A stretch of DNA of 64,000 nucleotides from the NCBI GenBank assembly GCA_028023455.1, contig JAQFVV010000500.1, positions 1-64,000 of the forward strand. Reading direction: 5' to 3'. Position numbers and translations under genes: made by a program. Source of the DNA: Epiperipatus broadwayi. Its lineage: Eukaryota; Onychophora; Udeonychophora; Euonychophora; Peripatidae. This document shows, one piece after another, positions 61,313 to 64,000 of this stretch; position 1 is the first letter of the stretch; each line of letters begins with the position of its first letter. Under the pieces are notes generated by a model, which worked only from the letters and a program-made list of their open reading frames with translations, did not search any database and had not been told where the DNA came from.

Positions 61313-62225
61313 AAATTAACTGAAAGCCTGCTTTTATAAGCAGATTCTGTAAATATATATATATAATGCACCTAATAGCTTAAATTCATTATGTATATAA
61401 AAAAATTTCATATTATAAACACTGAAATGTAATGAAATTTTTCCATGTAAATAAAATTTCACTATAATCTAGATTTTTAAGCAACCCCCTCCCCACTATA
61501 TTTCAATGTTTATATCTATATGACGATGAAAATTATTAATTTAATATGCAGGAGAGTCTTATTTGCTTGTAAAAATTCAAAAAATTATTGTATTTCAAAT
61601 TTACACACAGATATCTATGTTTAATTTACTATTCCTATATAAACTAATAAATTAAACTAAAAGTAATTCCATTTTTGAGTTATTATAGATCAGATAAATA
61701 TGTCTAGATCCTATTATTTCAGCTCACAGTACCAGTTTTAAATACTTGTTGCCTAGTACATCATTATTATAAGCAAAAATTCCTATTACATTTTAATGTT
61801 TACAATATGTAAATAAAAACCATTCCTCTTGTTCAAGTAAAGATCACTTGAAAATTGTCTATTATTTACTGGCTATTTAGTTTTTAAATAATGCTATTTT
61901 ACCTCTTCATAACTGATTGCTGATTCCAGATCTTTTTTTGAAATTTTGAGAACTGCTAATTCTGAAGAATTTGCTTATCTTTTTATATCATAAAATACTA
62001 TTTTTTTATTGCTTTAAATCCTATTCAACTACTTCATTTACAATGTCATTAAAATTTTAATATCCAACAAATTAATTTAATTATTATCTACCACTGCAAT
62101 TTCCTTATTTGAAATTTCAAAAATTAATTTTAAATAACAAGAAGCTTGTAAACTCTGAATTTTCTCTGGATATTAATTGAAGAAATAAATGAGATCAAAA
62201 TAATTCTACGACTTTAAAGAGAAAA
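61313..62225. other. AT-rich intron sequence, no gene seen
   Basis: This is upstream intron of the minus-strand gene. A 24-codon open minus-strand stretch near 61924-61997 lacks a convincing acceptor and has the wrong phase, so it is not called. Nothing else was recognised. Confidence 0.45.
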
Positions 62226-62325
62226 ATGGCTTTGTTAAATATTAAAGTTAGTTTAAAGAGTGGATCAATTTTGAAGAGTGGGAATTGATTCTTCAAAGTG
62301 ACTTCAGTTGTTTAACAAAGCCACT
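62226..62325. repeat. Short hairpin element
   Basis: GGCTTTGTTAAA at about 62228 and TTTAACAAAGCC at about 62311 are inverted. A further inner pair, AATTTTGAAGAGTG against ATTGATTCTTCAAAGT, is shorter and less exact. It is likely a small MITE. Confidence 0.55.
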
Positions 62326-62439
62326 TATTCTCATTATAAAGGTGTATTTTTTTTTTTTTTCCAATTTCTGTTTGTATGTTCACAATTTATTTAATTGTAA
62401 AAATTAGCTGAATAAATTAATTAGTCTGATCTATAGTGA

Positions 62440-62660
62440 ACCACTTTCAAAGACAGTCACAAGATTGACTGTTGATTTATTTTTATTGTTGATCATTCAT
62501 GATGAATGATTATTACTTTTGCTTAATGCTGGTGAACTTAGTTCTGTACTGATCTGTCATGCTCATTCCATTTATAATTTTATATTCTGTTTATTTGGGG
62601 ATAATGATGGTTTCCCCATCTCATAATTCATCCTTAAGGTGGTATACTGTTGTAACCAGT
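62440..62660 (+). repeat. SINE-like repeat, copy c (plus, partial)
   Basis: It shares ACAGTCACAAGATTGACTGTT and the following TGATTTATTT, then ATGATGAATGATTATTACTTTTG with the other copies. It lacks their first part. The GATAATGATGGTTT block at about 62600 corresponds to the one at 45172. It lies immediately before copy 3 of the long repeat. Confidence 0.55.
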
Positions 62661-62669
62661 TGTGGGACA

Positions 62670-64000
62670 TTGTAACCACAGACTCTCTTATTAATTCCTA
62701 TTTTCCATACTGGTACAATATAAAGTTGAAAGAAAAAGTAGAAATAAACACAAACAAATTTTTTTTCTAAATATTTTGTATATAACACTGGAATAATAGT
62801 TAAGGATTAAATAATAATTTTTGAATGTAAAATTATTATAAACTGTAGTTTTGAATTAAACACTTGAAAAGATTTAATGTTTATTAATTCTAATTTTGAA
62901 ATTAAAATACACATATTTTTATCTTATAATAAATAAACTGGTAATTATAAAATTCCACTATTTTAATTGGATCAATAAATTTAATTGAAACTTATATAAT
63001 GTATTTTGATAAAATCCTACAAAGTTGTTTTTAAAAGGATTAATATGAATTAAAAAGTCATTAACTTTTTTCAATCAAAATAAAGAGAATTTACTTTTAA
63101 TTACTGTTATTTTAAATTCCGCTGACTTTAAAAATGTTAGAAAAAAGTTTTACAGATTATGACAGCATGGTGACTATAAAGTTATAACAGAAGGTAAGAG
63201 ACAGGGTACCCAGCTATTGCTGCTAGTGCTAGAATAATTTTGATTTACATGAAGACCAGGGCCAGCTTTTCTGTGGTTCATTAGCCCATATATATTGTGT
63301 ACTAGATAATATGCCTGAAGTCTATCAAATTCTAGACTAAATGGATGATTAAATGCCAAAAGTTACCAGATGACAATAGGCCAGTCAATTGTTTAGAAGG
63401 GACCAGCATAGCCAGAAATTTCATCAGCTTGCTGAAGTACTTTATAGGTATACTGTTTTATCTATATGCAGAGAGGCACAGATAAAGCTACTACATCATA
63501 TATATATATAAAGTATAGCTGGTTAGTAGAATATTATTTATTGAGAACAATATTATTTTAAATAATTTCTAGAAAATGACTTAAAATCTTAAATTATAAG
63601 ATTTAAAAGTAAATAACTTTTGTCAACAAAAATAAAACAAGGAAAGAAAAATAATGGATATTTGTGTCTAGATTATTTGTTCCCACTATTGTTCATATAA
63701 AAGAGGAAAACTCTGAGAATCTTGTTTTTAAATATTGAAATGAGGCCATAAGGACCTGAATTTTAAAAGAAATTTTTTTTATTGAAAATGACAATTTTAG
63801 TTTGAAATTAAAAAAAAAAAAAACTCCAAAAATCTTTCTAGATTAGAGAACAAAGGAACTTGCTAGAATATTTTTAAAGATGTTTACAATTAATTACGAA
63901 TAATCTGAAAAAGAAAAACTTTGATGAAGACTGTCAAAAAATAATATATATTTTTAAAGAAAACTTTTACTTACCATACACACTTACATGTGTAGTTGTA
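62670..64000 (+). repeat. Long LTR-like dispersed repeat, copy 3 (cut by window end)
   Basis: Homology to copies 1 and 2 includes AAAAAGTAGAAATAAACA near 62732, a TATA-like CTATAAAGTTAT near 63175 (again about 500 bp in), and CTATATGCAGAGAGGCACAG near 63461 followed by ATATAAAG. Divergence is higher than between copies 1 and 2. The rest lies beyond the window. Confidence 0.55.

Noticed and set aside
61924-61997. Possible extra minus-strand exon (ANSSELAVLKIS..., GAG/GTAAAA)
   Set aside because: There is no polypyrimidine acceptor, and its phase-0 end cannot join the next exon, which needs two bases carried over.
1-64000. CRISPR arrays, tRNA or rRNA genes
   Set aside because: No regularly spaced short repeats with unique spacers and no cloverleaf or rRNA-like sequence were found. 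The tandem repeats seen are two-copy or satellite-type.

Overview
This is a very AT-rich stretch of animal nuclear DNA (roughly three quarters A+T by eye). It has short exons, kilobase-scale introns and many old transposable elements. No bacterial-style gene organisation, tRNA, rRNA or CRISPR array was seen. The mix of gypsy-type LTR elements, LINE tails, a hAT element with a BED-finger remnant, MITE-like hairpins and possible CTCF-type motifs points to a bilaterian invertebrate, but I cannot name the taxon.

The only host gene I can support runs on the minus strand across almost the whole window. Eight exons lie at 60957-61115, 48108-48225, 34065-34235, 28076-28198, 26475-26573, 19201-19245, 15263-15394 and about 11290-11406. 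All have GT/AG borders and their phases join into one open frame of about 280 codons. The protein is helical and repeat-like and best resembles the C-terminal part of MMS22L, the TONSL partner in replication-fork repair. That name rests on recognition alone, without a search. The 5' part of the gene lies beyond the right end.

The most striking object is a near-palindrome of about 4.1 kb (7132-11269). It consists of two head-to-head 2.1-kb LTR-like arms around a loop of about 22 nt and is flanked by 4-bp ATTG duplications. It starts 17-21 bp past the end of the last recognised exon. Without it, the open frame would run a few codons further to a stop at 7112-7114, so it may have split the terminal coding exon. 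A single 2.2-kb relative (50477-52684, ATAT duplication) is inserted cleanly inside another long repeat, whose uninterrupted copy at 42187-44580 shows the empty site.

Layout. 1-7131: intergenic or 3' flank, with four CTCF-like motifs at 738-990 and an inverted repeat at 5455-6190. 7132-11269: palindrome. 11290-61115: gene with introns. The introns hold LINE fragments (18080-18715, 29385-29710), a hAT element (19380-19875), an internally deleted gypsy element (20392-23821), hairpin MITEs (28462-28622, 30151-30365, 62226-62325), a SINE-like family in both orientations, three copies of a long LTR-like repeat (42187, 48611 and 62670 onward), and a satellite-like inverted array (58115-59521). 61116-64000: upstream intron with the third copy of the long repeat, cut by the window end.
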